The notes below the pieces were generated by a model. The model worked only from the letters and a program-made list of their open reading frames with translations. It did not search any database and was not told where the DNA came from. Of a stretch of 64,000 nucleotides of DNA, positions 48,198-63,100 are shown piece by piece (the first letter of the stretch is position 1; each line of letters begins with the position of its first letter). The position numbers and the translations under genes were made by a program. The DNA comes from Maniola hyperantus. Taxonomy: Eukaryota > Arthropoda > Insecta > Lepidoptera > Nymphalidae. The stretch spans positions 5,580,001 through 5,644,000 of the forward strand of contig NC_048538.1 of assembly GCF_902806685.2 (NCBI RefSeq), written 5' to 3'.

Positions 48198-51100
48198 TCA
48201 CATTAGGGACGCTGGGGGCAACGTGACTGCACCATGGCCTGACAAGGGAGTAGGTAGGGTAGCAACTCCTCGGATCCAAGCACCACGCTCGCAGCAGAAG
48301 GATTCCACGTTGCTCAGAGCGCGCATATAAATTGTTGTTACACCTCCTGTAAATTGACAGATCACTTTATAAACTAGGATTTTAACGCGAATACAATTTT
48401 AGCGGTTAGTTTTATGTACTTACCTACATTCATCTATATTATATATAAAAGGAAGAGCTGACTGACTGACTGACTGACTGACTATCTATCAACGAACAGC
48501 TCAAACTACGAGACGGATCGGGCTGAAATTTGGCATGCAGATATCTATTATGGCGTAGACATCCGCTAAGAAAGAATTTTTGAAAATTCAACCCCTATGG
48601 GGGTAAAATAGGGATTCAAAATTTGTGTAGTCCACGAAGTGAAGTCAGCTCTATGTTTTTCCATAGGTTTTATGTTCCGCAATCCGCACGACCTAGGCAT
48701 TTTCTTTAATTTATAGACTAGCTAGGCTAGACTAGACAGCAATCAGACCTGTTGACAAATAAATGCAGCCTTAGATGGATCGCGCTTGCCTAGAAGTTGG
48801 CTATTCACTCTTGACTTAAAGGTACCTATATTCAAAGTGGAGGGGAAAACTAATGCTAGAAGGGCGTTCCATATCCTACTTATGCAAATAAAATGACGTG
48901 TTTGTGTCAAGTCCCCCCCTATTATTGTCCTGACTTTGAACTTTAGTTAGTCTACTTGAATCTAATCTTGTTGATTTTTCACAGTAAGATATAAATGAGC
49001 AGAAAATTAAGTGAATGAAATCTAATATTGTTTTGAGATTAAGTATTCTATGTACAAACCATACATTTTTCGCTGATTTTTTGTTTTTATAGGAAGTTTA
49101 TATTTTTATTCATGCTCCGACCTCGTTTGGAAATATCAAGATGCAATAAAACACGTTTATCGGTAGGAAATGTGACAAAGTATAAACATTAAAACTGAAA
49201 AATCTGCATTTTTGGCTGTTGAGCAATCGAGCATGTTATTATTAATAACAATCTAATTCTATCTTTTGTAATCTCTTTTGGATATAATATAATTTAACTA
49301 GTTTTTAGGGTTTTTAGGGAAAAAGGAACCTTATAGGATCACTTTGTTGTCTGTTTGTCTGTCTGTTTATCTGTTAAAGGCTGATGCCCGCGACTTCGTC
49401 TGTGTCGATTTAGTTTTTCAAAATCCTGTGGGAACTCTTTGCTATTTCAGTATAAAAAGTAGCCTATATAACTCTCTTGGTCTTTTACTATAGTCATGCA
49501 AAAAATCACATCGATCCGTTGCTCCGTGGCAGCGTGATTGATGGACAAACCAACAAACCAACACACTAATTTTGCATTTATAATATTAACAGTGAAATGA
49601 TGTTAATAATGGGTATGAGGCGGGGGGACGCGGACGCGCTATAGGTACTAAGTTATAAAAATATAGGCTTAGCTGAAACAGGCAGCAAAGTGTAGAAACA
49701 AGATTTCAAAGGTACCGTTTCTAAAATGAAACAGTCCATTTAAATCTTCACTCATTCATTCAAATTTTAGAAAAAATACATAATAGCAAGAAAAAGGGTA
49801 GGTTATCCTTTTTTAACGGTCCAAACAATTCTGTTTTTAATAAAGGTAAGTACTGAAGATTTTTATGAATTTCTGTAAAATAAGTAGGTACTACCCGTGC
49901 GCGATAAGTTGAGACTCGCCTGGAATGCAACCCTCCGTCCGCTTGCCCTGTAACCTGTAAAGCCCTCAAGCTCCCGTGTTGTACTGTAGACAACGCCATT
50001 TTTTAACATCTTAGTCTCGTACTTGCTTACGTCACGCAACGATGACGCGCTCCGATTTTTGTCTACAGTACAACCACGCTTCTGTGGCGTCACCGCCCCC
50101 CAGGTCTCAACTTATTGCGCACGAGTAGTAAGCTGTGTACAAGGACTATCCTCCACTGATCGTAGGTATGGTAGGTGATTACAATATTTTTTAAATAGGT
50201 ATGATATGTATATTCAGTCTTTTTTCTCACCAATAATGATGAGCTGCGTGCCGAGGTACGCCAGCGCGTGCCCGTGCCTCGGTATGGACATCTCTGTCTC
50301 TAGCTTCCACTGTCGCTCCTTCCAGTTCCACACGTCTATAGCACCTACACTGCTTGGCGTTTTGTCCTGCAAATTAAGAAAGAAAAAGGAAGGAGCTGGC
50401 AAAACAAAACATTCTTGTTCTTTTTAGCTTCCGTAGACCGTACCTCAAAAGGAAAAAAAGAACCCTTATATGATCACTTTGTCAGTCTGTCTGTCTGTCC
50501 GTCTGTCTGACGCATCTATCAAGAAAACCTATAGGCTAGGTACTTCCCGTTGACCTAGAATCATGAAATTTTGCAGGTAGGTAGGTCTTATAGTACAAGT
50601 AAAGGAATGAATCCGAAAACCGTGAATTTGTGGTTACATCACAAAAAAGGTGCGTGCCCGGAATCGAACCCTGACCCTCCAAATAGGAGGCCGAATGGCT
50701 TAAGATTTACCCATTAGATTAGACTATCACCGCTACATAAAGTTATCATTTTCCGTTTATTGCAAAAATTAAAAAATAGGATTGTGAAAAATAAAAATCA
50801 CTAAAAATCAATCGAACTTGCGTAGTTGCCGAGATTGTACACGATATAGCAAGTATATCTTCTTGAACATACATAATATCCATACTAATTTTATAAATGA
50901 AAGTGTGTCTGTCTGTCTGTCTGCTAGCTTTTCACGGCCCATCCGTTCAACCGATTTTGACGAAATTTGGTACAGAGATAGCTTACATCCCGGGGATGGA
51001 CATAGGCTACTTTTTATCCAGGAAAATCAAAGAGTTCCCATGGGATTTTTAAAAACCTTAATCCACGCGGATGTAGTCGCGGCCATCATCTAGTATTATA

Positions 51101-54100
51101 TAAACATAGCAAACTACATAAAAACTTGAATTTTGTTTGATTACCTTATCGGACATTTTTCCTGCTCCACCGATAATATACAGTTTATCGTTCATGGAAA
51201 ATAATGTTGCAAAACATCTTGGAAAACGCAAACTGTGTATCTCCGTCCACCTTCACAGAATTTTTTATTTTAAACTAGCCTTTTCCTGCGACTTTGTTCG
51301 CAAGGATTTATGTTTTTAGGTATCTCCAGAGAAAAACGGAACCTTTATATCTGTTAACTGTCTGTCTGCATGTCGTGTCTGTCAAGACTCGTCTATGGTA
51401 TCAAAACCTATAGGGTACCTACTTTCCGTTGACCTAGAATCATGAAGTTTGGCAGATAGCATAATGTCTTATAGCCCAAGAAGTAAAGGAAAAAATGGCC
51501 TCTTTTCAAATCTCGAGGCCACGGATTTAGGCTGTGCGTTGTCTGTCAGTCAGTCAGTCACAGGTACCTACTGTTTTATGAGTAGATACATAGAAGAATT
51601 CATGAAACAAATTTTTCAATTTTAAACAATAGATTAAGTAATTTTGCAAGCCTGATGAAACTGGAAATGGAAAAGAATGATTAGGTAATATAATATGGAT
51701 AGGTACAGTATTTCATTGTAAATAATGTTTTTGTGAAGAATTTCAGTTTGAATGGATGGTACCTATAAGTAAGTAAGTAGATAATTCTAATGCTGATTGG
51801 GACTCTAGTGGATATTGCGGGTCTTCACACGCATTCCTCACTTTGCATCTTTTACATATAAGGCATTTGGCAGGCTTGGACTAAACTCTACAGAGATGTC
51901 ATCACATCATCATCATGATCAAGTCATGACCATCCCACTACTGAGCACAGGTCTCCTCTCAGAATGAGCAGCGTTTGGGCCATAGTCCGCCACGCTGGCC
52001 TAGAACTGTAGATTGGCAGACTTCACACACCTTTGAGAACATTATGGAGAACTCTCAGGCATGCAGGTTTCCTCACGATATTTCCCTTCACTGTTGTAGC
52101 AAGTGATATTTAATGCCACATAACTCCGAAAAGTTAGATTTCCCGGGATCGAACCTCCGAGTCCCGACCTCTCGAACAGGAGGCGGAAGTCTTTACCACT
52201 ATGCGATCACGGCTGTGGCGTTTTTTTTAATATTATAGACCAGAGCTTGGCTGCAATCAGACCTGGTGTCAAGTGATGATGCAGCCTAAGATGGAGCTCG
52301 CTTGCCTAGAAGATGCCTATTCACTCTTAACTTAAGGTACCCATATTAATATTGGAGGTGAAAACTGATGCTGGAAGTGTGTTCCAAATCTTAGCGGTTC
52401 GAATTAGAAATGAGGAGGCAAATTGCTTCGTACGTATCCGTGGAATTTCGACTACGTACGGGTGCAAACCTTGGCGATGCCTTGCGGTACGATAGTAGAA
52501 AGGTGAAGGAGGAACCAGGTCGAAAAGTTCTTCAGCACACTCTCCGAAATATATCCTGTAAAATACCGATAGACATGCAACTTTGCGACGATGTTCTAAA
52601 CTTTGAAGTTTAGAATTTCCCAGCGTTTCGTCACCAATGAGTCTTCTAGCACGATAGTGCGATAGCCTAATAGCTGTGCTAATAGATAGATAAATGTCAT
52701 GTATTACTAACTCATTAGTCTTAGAGTTATAGCATTCCACGATGTTGCAGACGGGTCTTCTCTTTTCGCCGGTCATGCCACCAGCTACCCAGATGTAGTC
52801 GCGATACTTGGTCACAGCTGCTGCCATGCGCGCCGTTGACATCGCGCGGACTTCGCTCCAGGAACCAGTTCTTGGGTCGAACCTCTCTACTGACCGAAGT
52901 ACTCTGTGGAACAATATCAACGTGCCAACCCCCTGTCAGACACCACACATTAAAGTTTAAGGCCAGGGGGTTGCCACGATACTGTCGGCAATGTCGGTGT
53001 CTGGCAATGCATGACGTGATTTCTAATAAGTACTATTTCGAAAAAAATATAAAAAATAGACTTTATTGACGAAAGATTTTAAGTAGGTATACCTGTTATG
53101 TGCCAAGGCCACTATGATCCAAACTTCATAGTCGCTGATCGTTCCTCCCTGTGTTGGGAACAGCTTAAACTTTCAGCTTTTATTAAATAACGAAGGTCTG
53201 GCACGCGCTGGCTCTCTCTATATGTGTTTTTGATTAATTATCCTACTGTCATGCTATGATACTGTTTATAGTATGCCATTCGTTCTAGTTGTAACCACTT
53301 TACAGCAGTCATGAGTAACATAATATGTTTTACCTGCCCTTTTTATCCTGACCCCCGATCGCATACAGAGCCATGCGGTGTACCACGAGACCGAAATTCT
53401 TCCTCGGTACGGCTAGACCAGATTCACTGTACCAGGATTTCGTGACCGGTTCGAAGCTCCACACCGTGGAAACTACTACGGATTTACCGCGTAAGTCGTC
53501 TTCTCGAGGATCTGCACCTCCTACCGTGCACAGAATATCATCAAGAAATGTATGATGTCATACTCTATCCATGGAAAGAAGTTAGTATAGCGTGTTTGTG
53601 TTACGCCATAGAAATGACACCAAAAATCTCAGTGGGAGTTAACTATTTTGAGACATTTTTTTCAATGAACATTCGAATTTCAATTCAAAAATGTAAAAAA
53701 AACATTCGAAATTCAATTCGAAAACATAGTTTCTTTTATGATAGGTTGGTGACTCAAAATGTTTAACGCCCACTGAGATTTTTGGCACTGTCATTTGTAT
53801 GATGTTACGTATCAGAGAGAGTGCTATACTAACTTCTTTCCGTGGATAGAGTATAGTAAAAAGAAAAAGGTCAATTTAGACGTCAGAATGTAAATCTTTT
53901 TTAAAGAACATAACAAATGTCAAAAAGAAGGTTCAAAATGAATCAGCTAAATGTAGTGCGTGACTAAATCGAGGGAAATACATAACCGGAACCTCTTGAA
54001 AGTGTCCTGAATTTAAGAATAAGCATTTTAGTTCTTACACTCGCAAGCAAAAAGGAGAAAATAAAAATAACTAAATCAAACTTGATAAATTACCAACAAG

Positions 54101-57100
54101 AAACACACGTCCACGTAGAAAAGCAACGGAATGATGATGTCTGGGTTCTGGGAGTTCACCAACTAAATCCCAAGAGTTGGTGACCGGATCAAACCTAAAA
54201 AATATTTTAAAGATTTCAGGAGAAATATGGCATGGACCTTTTTAAATTCCTTTGTATGAGATAATAGGTAGGTATAGTACGCGACAGGTCGAGATGGCAA
54301 TCGGGGTATGAGGCGGGGGGACACCCCCCACACCCGCACGCCACCTGCGCTGTCTCGCACTGGGATAGTGCGGGGTCTGTGTGGGTATGTGGTGCGTCCC
54401 TACCCCGATTGTGATCTTGACCTGTCGCGAACTATACTTAGCTATATAAATTACTAGCTGATGCCCGCGACTTCATCCGCGTGGATGTAGGTTTATCAAA
54501 AATCCTGTGGGAACTCTTTAATTTTAATAATAATAAATTATATTTTACCGGGATAAAATGTAGCATAATCTGTCCTTCCCCGGGATGTAAGCTAACTATG
54601 GACCAAATTTCATCAAAATCGGTTCAAGTGTTGGGCCGTGAAAAGCTAGCAGACATACAGACAGACAGACACACTTTCACATTTATAATATTAGTATGGA
54701 TATGGATTTATATATACCTAAAAATATCTTTGCCAGTGTTTCCAGCAACCCCATAAGAGGTGTGAGGGTCAATACCTCCGAATACTAAAACTGTTTCTCT
54801 ATCCCAGTTGAATAAAGATCCATCAGTCATATAGGTTTTGTTTGAGGGCCCGAGAATGGAAGTGGAGAGCTTATTCCTGAAAATATTAGATAAATAAAAT
54901 ACATAGCTGCGTACAATAGTATAGTATAGAGCGTGCTCTGACTTTGCTCAGACTTAAGTTTCCGTTAAAACGAGACAGATTTATGTCAGCGATATAGCGC
55001 TGTCTAGTTTTAACAGTATCAAAGTACGCTCTATAGATTTCTGCCATTGGTGATGTCGCAAGATTGAACACTGAACACTGAACAGTCATGTAAAATGATA
55101 TTAAATCCTTGATTCATCACGTTCACATAAAAGTGGTCTAAAGTCCATGAACAAGAGAAATGAATGTAAGAATGATGTATTTATAAAGAAAACGGTAGAT
55201 TCACATGTTTATTCTGGCAAGTGATTCCTTGGACTGGTTGAACATGGAGGTTTGTGGACTGCGACCTTTGTTGGGCGACGATGCGTTGGCTTGCTGTCCC
55301 GTGCGACCATCGTTGGTCGTTTGGGCTCGCGGTGCAGTAATTTGAGATTCTCTAAAAAAAAAATCATTTGGAGTAAATAACTTATATATACCCGTCTTAA
55401 TCACGATCACTCCCGTGCCCCCTGATTGTCATAATTACATTCTTCATTTTATACATACCTACATATATTTACGTTATTTTCAGTGGCGCGCAAAGGGTTT
55501 GTTTGCAAGTCTGGGTAGGCATTAGTTAGTTACCTTATTTTAGGTAGAGCATAAAAAAACTGAGCATTGAACTGTTTCAACTAGCAGTGCTCTCATTTTG
55601 CTACGTCACTGGTTATTTTGACATTATATTTACGTTCTATAAACGTAACAATTAAGACCCGTGATAGTCTAATGGTTAGGACGTCCGCCGTTGGGAGGTC
55701 GGGGGTTCGATTCCGGGCACGCACCACTAACTTTTCGGAGCTGTGTGTTTAAAAAAAAAATATCACACACTTTAACGGTAAAGGAAACCATCGTGAAGAA
55801 ACCTGCATGACTAAGAGTTCTCCATAATCATCTCTCTTTCTAAAGATCGATGTACCTACCTACATTATTTTCTGCCGCGTACTGTAATGTAATGATAATG
55901 ATTGTTTTGTTCAGTACCTTTTGCCACTCGATAAAGCTGCGGTTGCAGCAGCCAGGTAGCTAGCTGCAATGCTGTGTCTTCTCTCACCGTGACTAGCGTA
56001 CTGTATAACATAAATTAAAGAGTTAATCAATAATTAGGGTTTAGACTTTAGACACTACCCATATATTATAAATGCGAAATTGTGTTTGTTTGTTGGTTTG
56101 TTCTTCAATCACGACGCATCGAAGCAACCACAGGGAGCAACGGATCGACGAGATTTTTTGCACGGGCATAGGAAAGTGACATAGGCCACTTTTAGTCCCA
56201 AGAATCAAAGAGTTCCCACATGATGTTTAAAAACCGAAATCCACACGGACGAAGTCAAATCACCTAGTTTAAGCTATTCTGAGTTTAAATTACAATATTG
56301 GGACCTTCAAATGAAGATACACAGTCATCTTCTAGGCAGGCGCGCTCCACCTTAGACTGCATCATCAATATAGGGTATTGGACTGTAGGAATAAAATGAT
56401 GATGAGTCCGTGAAAATACGTTCCTTTTTGTTTTGTATGGTAGCTTATGACATAATATTATGTCGTAGATAATCGCTGGTATAATATAATAATAGAGGAA
56501 TGGGACCAGTCCACAAATGGACGATGGACGCATAGACTGATTAAAAATATAAATAGTTGGGTATCCAGGAAACACGGAATACTGACGTTTCGAATGACAC
56601 AGTGTTTCACAGGACATGGGGTGTTCATGCAGTATACAGAGCGCATAAAAAAAGAGACGGCAGTAAGTGTATGTACCTACTGCATAGAACCGATAGACGA
56701 TGCAGAACATTCACTGTTCCGTTATCCTCAGTTTGAGGAAGAAAGAAGGAATGTCGTGGCTGAGCTGGGAGAAGAGTTTGGAGTAGAGAGCCTCATAAGC
56801 GCAATGCTGGAAGAGAAAAAGAAGTGGCAGATAGTTCAGAAATACATGGAAGGTTATACCTTAAAGGAAAGTAAGGAGAAAGACGAAAGAGGAGGAAGTT
56901 GAGTTAGACCGCGGCAGTATTATGGTAGGCCAACAAGGCGGGAACATTACTGCTTAGAGAAAGGAGGGGTTTTTAGTCGGTAGGAGTCCGGCACTATGTC
57001 CATGTGGATTCCCCTCCTAATCGAAAAAAAAAAGATAATCGCTGGTATTCTCACGGATGACGAATAGAACTCGGATGACGGAAATGCAGTGCGTAATTGC

Positions 57101-60100
57101 CGTAAGTATTACTATTTGTGATTGCAGTCAAGCGCATGCCTATACAGTTTTAAAAAAATCAGGGCCTAACTGATTGAATCTGGATATTTTTGTAACCGTA
57201 CGTTGTCTGTAGTACTTGTGGCAACAGCTCCGCTGCTAGTTTCACTAGTGGTGTTCATTTCTTCAGGGTCTTTTACAGGTGGGCCGTGAATAGGAGATGA
57301 ATAAGGCATCTGTGAAATGAAGAAATAATATTTTTGACAAATATTACCTTCATTTTTTCTTTTATTTTAAGGATTTTTATGTCTTTAATTTTAATTTAAA
57401 TCGGTACTCTTAATATAAATGCGAAAGTGTGCTTGTTTGTTGGTTCATTGGTTTGTTGGTTTGTCCTTCAATCACGTCGCAACGGTGCACGACAAACTAA
57501 GTTGTAGGATTCATTAATCAGATTTTGAAAGGAAAAAACTAAGACGTATTTGACCAGTTTTATTTAAATTGTTTTTAGCTGGAAAAATCATTTTGTCGCT
57601 GTCGTCTTGCGAAATAATAAAACAAGAAGGAAACCAAAAAATGTATGACGTAGTGATGCCGGACGTTTCTTACGAAATAGGGATAATGAATAAATAAAAA
57701 CAAAAGTTACATGCTCCGGCTTCAATTTGCACATGTGAATCTGCTGTATTTGTTTACAGCACTCGTGTGTTACTGGCTGACGTACATTGCGTTGTTTCTG
57801 CAAATTGGAATAGCAATCTCCAAGACCTAAACATGACTACAGGCTTAAAATAAACAACACACTAAAGCAAATAAACATAAATTCGTTTAAACATGAAACT
57901 GTAACTAAATTAAGTACTTAATCGAACAAAGTTGAGAATCATAAACTAAAAAGAAAGAATAATAAATATTATGAAGATCCTGAAACTTTTAGATGATGTC
58001 GAGTTCTAGAATTTCCTACCATCTGTTTGATGTGCTATTTATTAATATTATGATTCGATGATTTTATAATATTATGATTTAAAAACTTTTTTTTAAACTA
58101 CAGCAACAATTTTAGGGTAAGTAAAGAGAGTAATAAAAGAGAATAAAATAAAAACGTGGCAATATAGGAGCATCTTATACTGAACTAGCTGCCCTGGCGA
58201 ACTTCGTTCCGCCTATCGATCGATTATCGATTCAAATTTTTTTTCTTCTTTTTTTTTCTCTCTGTAAGAACCATCCTCGTACTTCAAGGAATATTATAAA
58301 AAAATAATTAGCAAAATCGGTTCAGCGGTTCTCGAGATTTGTGATGAGCAACACATTTGGTGATTCATTTTTATATTATAGAAGATATGCTTATAGATAG
58401 GTACCACGATATGTCAGTACTATGATTGCTTTTAACAAACTACCAGGCACCTCTAAATCCTTCTGTTTTTGTTCTATCAATGGACTTCTCGTTGGTTCTG
58501 GGGAGGAATTCTTTGGTAGCGGCGATAGACTTGATGAAGGACGATCTTCGTTTGCCTATAGAAAATCACTTGTACATTTCTTTAAATATAACATGGCCTG
58601 TATTCAGGAAAAGACTGGCTGAATAATGTGCTGAAGTTTCCATAATACCTTTTTTCTGCCTTCGAGAACGTCACTCACTGTCGGAAACTTATCTCCCGTC
58701 AATCCCTTTAAGGTCGCAGGTAGTGGAAAGTCAAATTTAGGTCTTCGCGTTTCCATTAATTTATCATCCATTCCTCGCAAACTGCCTGAAGGTAAAAATA
58801 ATACAATCGTGTGTATATTTTTGCTATTCAATTTACTTAAGTAGAATTTTAAAAAGATATGATAATAAGAGTTGTACCCAATTAAGTATATTGTACTCAG
58901 GATTGAATCACTGTCCTTGATACAAACATTGTTTCCTGAAATACGTGCAAAAGCTAAGCCTGCTTTACTGGTTTGAAAAGTTATGAATTAATTAAAAAAC
59001 GGAATCGTGGTAGAATGAAACGAATGATTTATCTTACTTACTTCATTCTTTTACAAGTTAAAACAATCCATACTAATATTATAAATGCGAAAGTGTGTCT
59101 GTCTGTCTGCTAGCTTTTCACGGCCCAACCGTTCAACTGATTTTGACGAAATTTGGTACAGAGACAGCTTGCATCCCGGGGAAGGACATAGGCTACTTTT
59201 TATCCCGGAAAATTAAAGAGTTCCCACGGGATTTTTAAAAACCTAAGTTCACGCGGACGTAGTCGCGGGCATCATCTAGTAAGTAATAAAAGAAATAAAA
59301 ATATAGAACTATACAAAATTAGTAGATATAGGTTATTTGTTCACCGTGATTATCGTCGGATCGTCTCGTCGGTTGCATCATAGCCATTTGTTGATACATT
59401 TGCTCTTTAGGTACTTGGAACTCCTCAAGATATTTCAGAAAATCCTTATACGTGACGTGGTTCTGCGATAGATATTATTTGAACATAAGTATTATTCGTG
59501 GAACTATTTGTCAACTATAACTATTTGTGTAAGAATATTTATTTAAGAAAATTCTGGTTTAATGCCACAGGATGAGCTGTAATGTGCCAAATTTTACATG
59601 AGTTGGTACAATTACAAGGTGCATTTTTAAGCATTAAAAATAACTTAAAATGGTATAATTATTGCTTATAATACCTTTTCTTCTCCTATCCAATTTCTTT
59701 CGGCGGGTTCATTCAAACCCAAAACATCTATCCAGTGATAATAGTTCTTAGAGTTGTTGCCGTACCAATATTTGATTATAACGTATCTGTTAAAAAATAA
59801 ACATAAGTATTATCATTTTCAAGCAGGTATCAGGCAGGCAGTGGCGGTCACAGGGTTTAAAGCTAGGGTAGGCATTAGTTATGGCAGACTAAAAGCTTAA
59901 AAAAAAAAATTTAAACATTCTACACCAAATACCAAAATTTCAGGATTGTAACTCATTTCGTCTAGGAGCTAGAGACCCATGACAGACGGACAGAAAGACA
60001 GCAGAGTGACATTAATAAACCCTAAAAAGCGGCCAAGTGCGAGTCAGGCTCGCGCAATGAGGGTTCCGTACTGCAGTCACAATTTTTCGACCTTTTGCAC

Positions 60101-63100
60101 GATAATTCAAAAACTATGATTCATAAAAATAAATAAAAATCTGTTTGAGAATGCACAGGTGAAGCCCTTTTATATGATACCCCACTTGATATAGTTATCT
60201 TACTTTGATAATTGAAAATACTAATTATTTAGTTTATGACCACAATTTAATTTTTTTTGTGTGATGTAACCACAAATTCACGGTTTTCAGTTTTTTCCCC
60301 TAATACCAGCTATAAGACCCACCTACCTATCAAATTTCATGATTCTAGGTCAACGGGAAGTACCCTGTAGGTTTCTTGACAGACAGACAGACAACAAAGT
60401 GATCCTATAAGGGTTACGTTTTTCCTTTTAAGGTACGGAACCCTAAAAATTAGGTAGTTAAATTAATAGGTAAATATAGGTACAAGTCGTTAAGTAAATA
60501 CAATAGTTCATTTTAAAAAATAAAATCTGATTGTTCATTATAAGGAGTAGTTAGTTGTTTAGGGGTCAATATACCCTAAATATTTTGTCTCTGTTTTAGG
60601 TAGGCTATACTAATTTATGGAATTCTAATTAATTTGCACTCAATTTGACCGAAATCGGTTGAATGTACATTGAAAATCGAAGTAACAATTAACACTAGCA
60701 TTATAATCGAAAATAATGATAGAAATACTTTACAATAATACATTATTGTACTTATTTTTGTTATTACTTTTATTGTAGATTTTAATTATTTTTATTTTAT
60801 TTATAATTTTATTGACTTTTGTAATAATATGGGTACATTTTTGCCTGAAATAAAGAACATTATTATTATTATTATTATAACGAAAAAACAAAGGTTCAGT
60901 GAACCTTCCTCGCCAGCCGGCAGACAAACCTACCTTAAAACAAAAAAAACGACTAGGTAAATCTACGTCAGAATATTTTGATTATTGTGGTAACGATCGT
61001 GTATAGTATATAAAACAAACCCTAAATTGATTATATTTATCACTTACTTACCTAGATTAGAAAAAGTTCTGAACCGGAGATATAATAACCTCAACATTTC
61101 CAACGCTTGTTAAATTGATTAGCGAACAAAACCAATTTAATCATTCTGTTATCACTAATAGGTACACTAATAAGATCTCACACACATAACCTGCAAGTAA
61201 TATTCACTTTTTACAAAGAAAACCTTAAGAAAACAAACAAACTTTCTTGAAAACAGCTCGAGTGCCAAACTGACAACTGACAGCGCGCGCCGCGCAGCGC
61301 GCACTTCGCCGGAGACGGCGCGAAAATACAAGATCAACAAACAAACTTTATAATTTCTTAGAATTTAAAACGTACTTAAATTTATGGAAAATAAAATAAT
61401 ATCAATAAATTAATAACATTGAAAAAGTAGAGAATCATAATAAATATAGTTTTAGAGCAATAGATAAAATACTCATTTGTTTACATGAACTTACGAATTT
61501 AAATCACGCGCGGTTTTCAAAACAATATGTCTGATACAAATTTCTCTCTTGTGATTGGACAGAAGTACTGCTTATTTGGGCCCGTTAACGACGGGTCATT
61601 TGACGCACACATTAACAGATTTCGAGGTGAATTGTGTCACACATATAAACGTTTTCTTGTAAGCCGTAAGCATTTCGGTCCTCAGCTTTTTCGTCCGATG
61701 CCGACCGCGCAATCACAATCGCGACCGCTCGTGATCGTTTTGAGCGGGCGTGCGCGAGTTTTTGAAGAAGAGGTGTGTGTAATATTAATATTATTATTTA
61801 ATATTAATTATTTTATGTATTATTTTTTAAATAATGTTATACTAACAATATTATTTAACATGAATTATGTAAGTATTTTTTTTTGTAAAGCTTTCATATA
61901 AGTTTGAACATGTCTAATGGTAGGGTAAGCAGTGCTTTTATGCCTCTATGACCTGCACGCCACTGCAGGCAGGTATTCAAGCAGGTTTGGGTCGTTTGAG
62001 GTTAGGTCAGTTTAGGATTAAATCTTTTATTTTTGTCTGGGTGCTTCTCTTGGTGGCTATCTCTGGATAATATTGCCATATTGGCGTACTTAGGTATATG
62101 GTTCTGTAAATTTATTCAAATTTTAATTCATATTATTTTGTTTAAAAGAACTATGATTTACAGCACATATTATACCTAATTGCTGGAATAACATTTCAGA
62201 ACGAGTAGTTGATGTATTAATAATGAAAAAGTCGGGTGCCTCTTTTTAATTAAACCTTTTCTTTTTTAAATTAAAATCAGGTAAAGTTTGGATATTTTTC
62301 AAGTCACACCTGATTGAATGTTGGGATAGTACTTAGGTATAGGCTTAAGTATTTCCGCGTATTTCTAAGAAAATAAAGCATAAGTGGAAACGGTATCTGG
62401 TGCTCGTCATATTATTATTGCGCTATTAATGTATCTATTATTATGTCTTCATCAGTCGTTACGCTTTTACATTTTCCTCATTAGTTTATGCTGTTTAAAT
62501 ACACCTACTATTTTTGACTTATTTAATTACTATTTTCCCTCATATATTGTTATCAACAACGGAATAATAATTTGTAATTTTTGAGCTAAGCCTATCTACG
62601 ACAGACATCTAACTGAAAGATTTATCAAAGGTCTGTGATGTCTGCCAATCCGCAGTTGGCCAACGTGGTGGCCATAACCTTCTCATTTTGAGACGATTAC
62701 TCATTCATTGATGATGATCATTAGTAATATATTTTGTTCTGGTATCTATAAACTTAACGCCATTGATTGAACTTACGCCAGTCCATCGTCCACCATTTGC
62801 TGTATTTCCGGTTCGTTGACAACCTCCAATATCTCAGCATTTTCTGGGTTCCTCTTAATATCCACCAACTGCCAAGGCGAGATAAGCCCAAACCGGACAC
62901 ATCGCATCATGTCAACTGCATGCCTACTCCTACTTGCCCAGTCTCCATACAGCCATCGTATACCAGCCATCAGTATTTCGATCTCACTAAATTTTGAGAC
63001 AAAGGATATAGGTATTTTTTCTTTTGTTATTATTTTTTGTGCAAAGGTTATAAAATGCAGCATTTTCTTTATTAGGAGTAATCTATCTTTAAGCCCATTT

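Noticed and set aside
53548..53766. 72-codon ORF in a Kelch intron
   Set aside because: It lies wholly in a MITE with long inverted ends.
57588..57710. Extension of the linker exon past 57711
   Set aside because: The frame stays open after the GTAACT donor but the composition changes to Phe/Leu-rich, and the next exon joins in phase from 57711.
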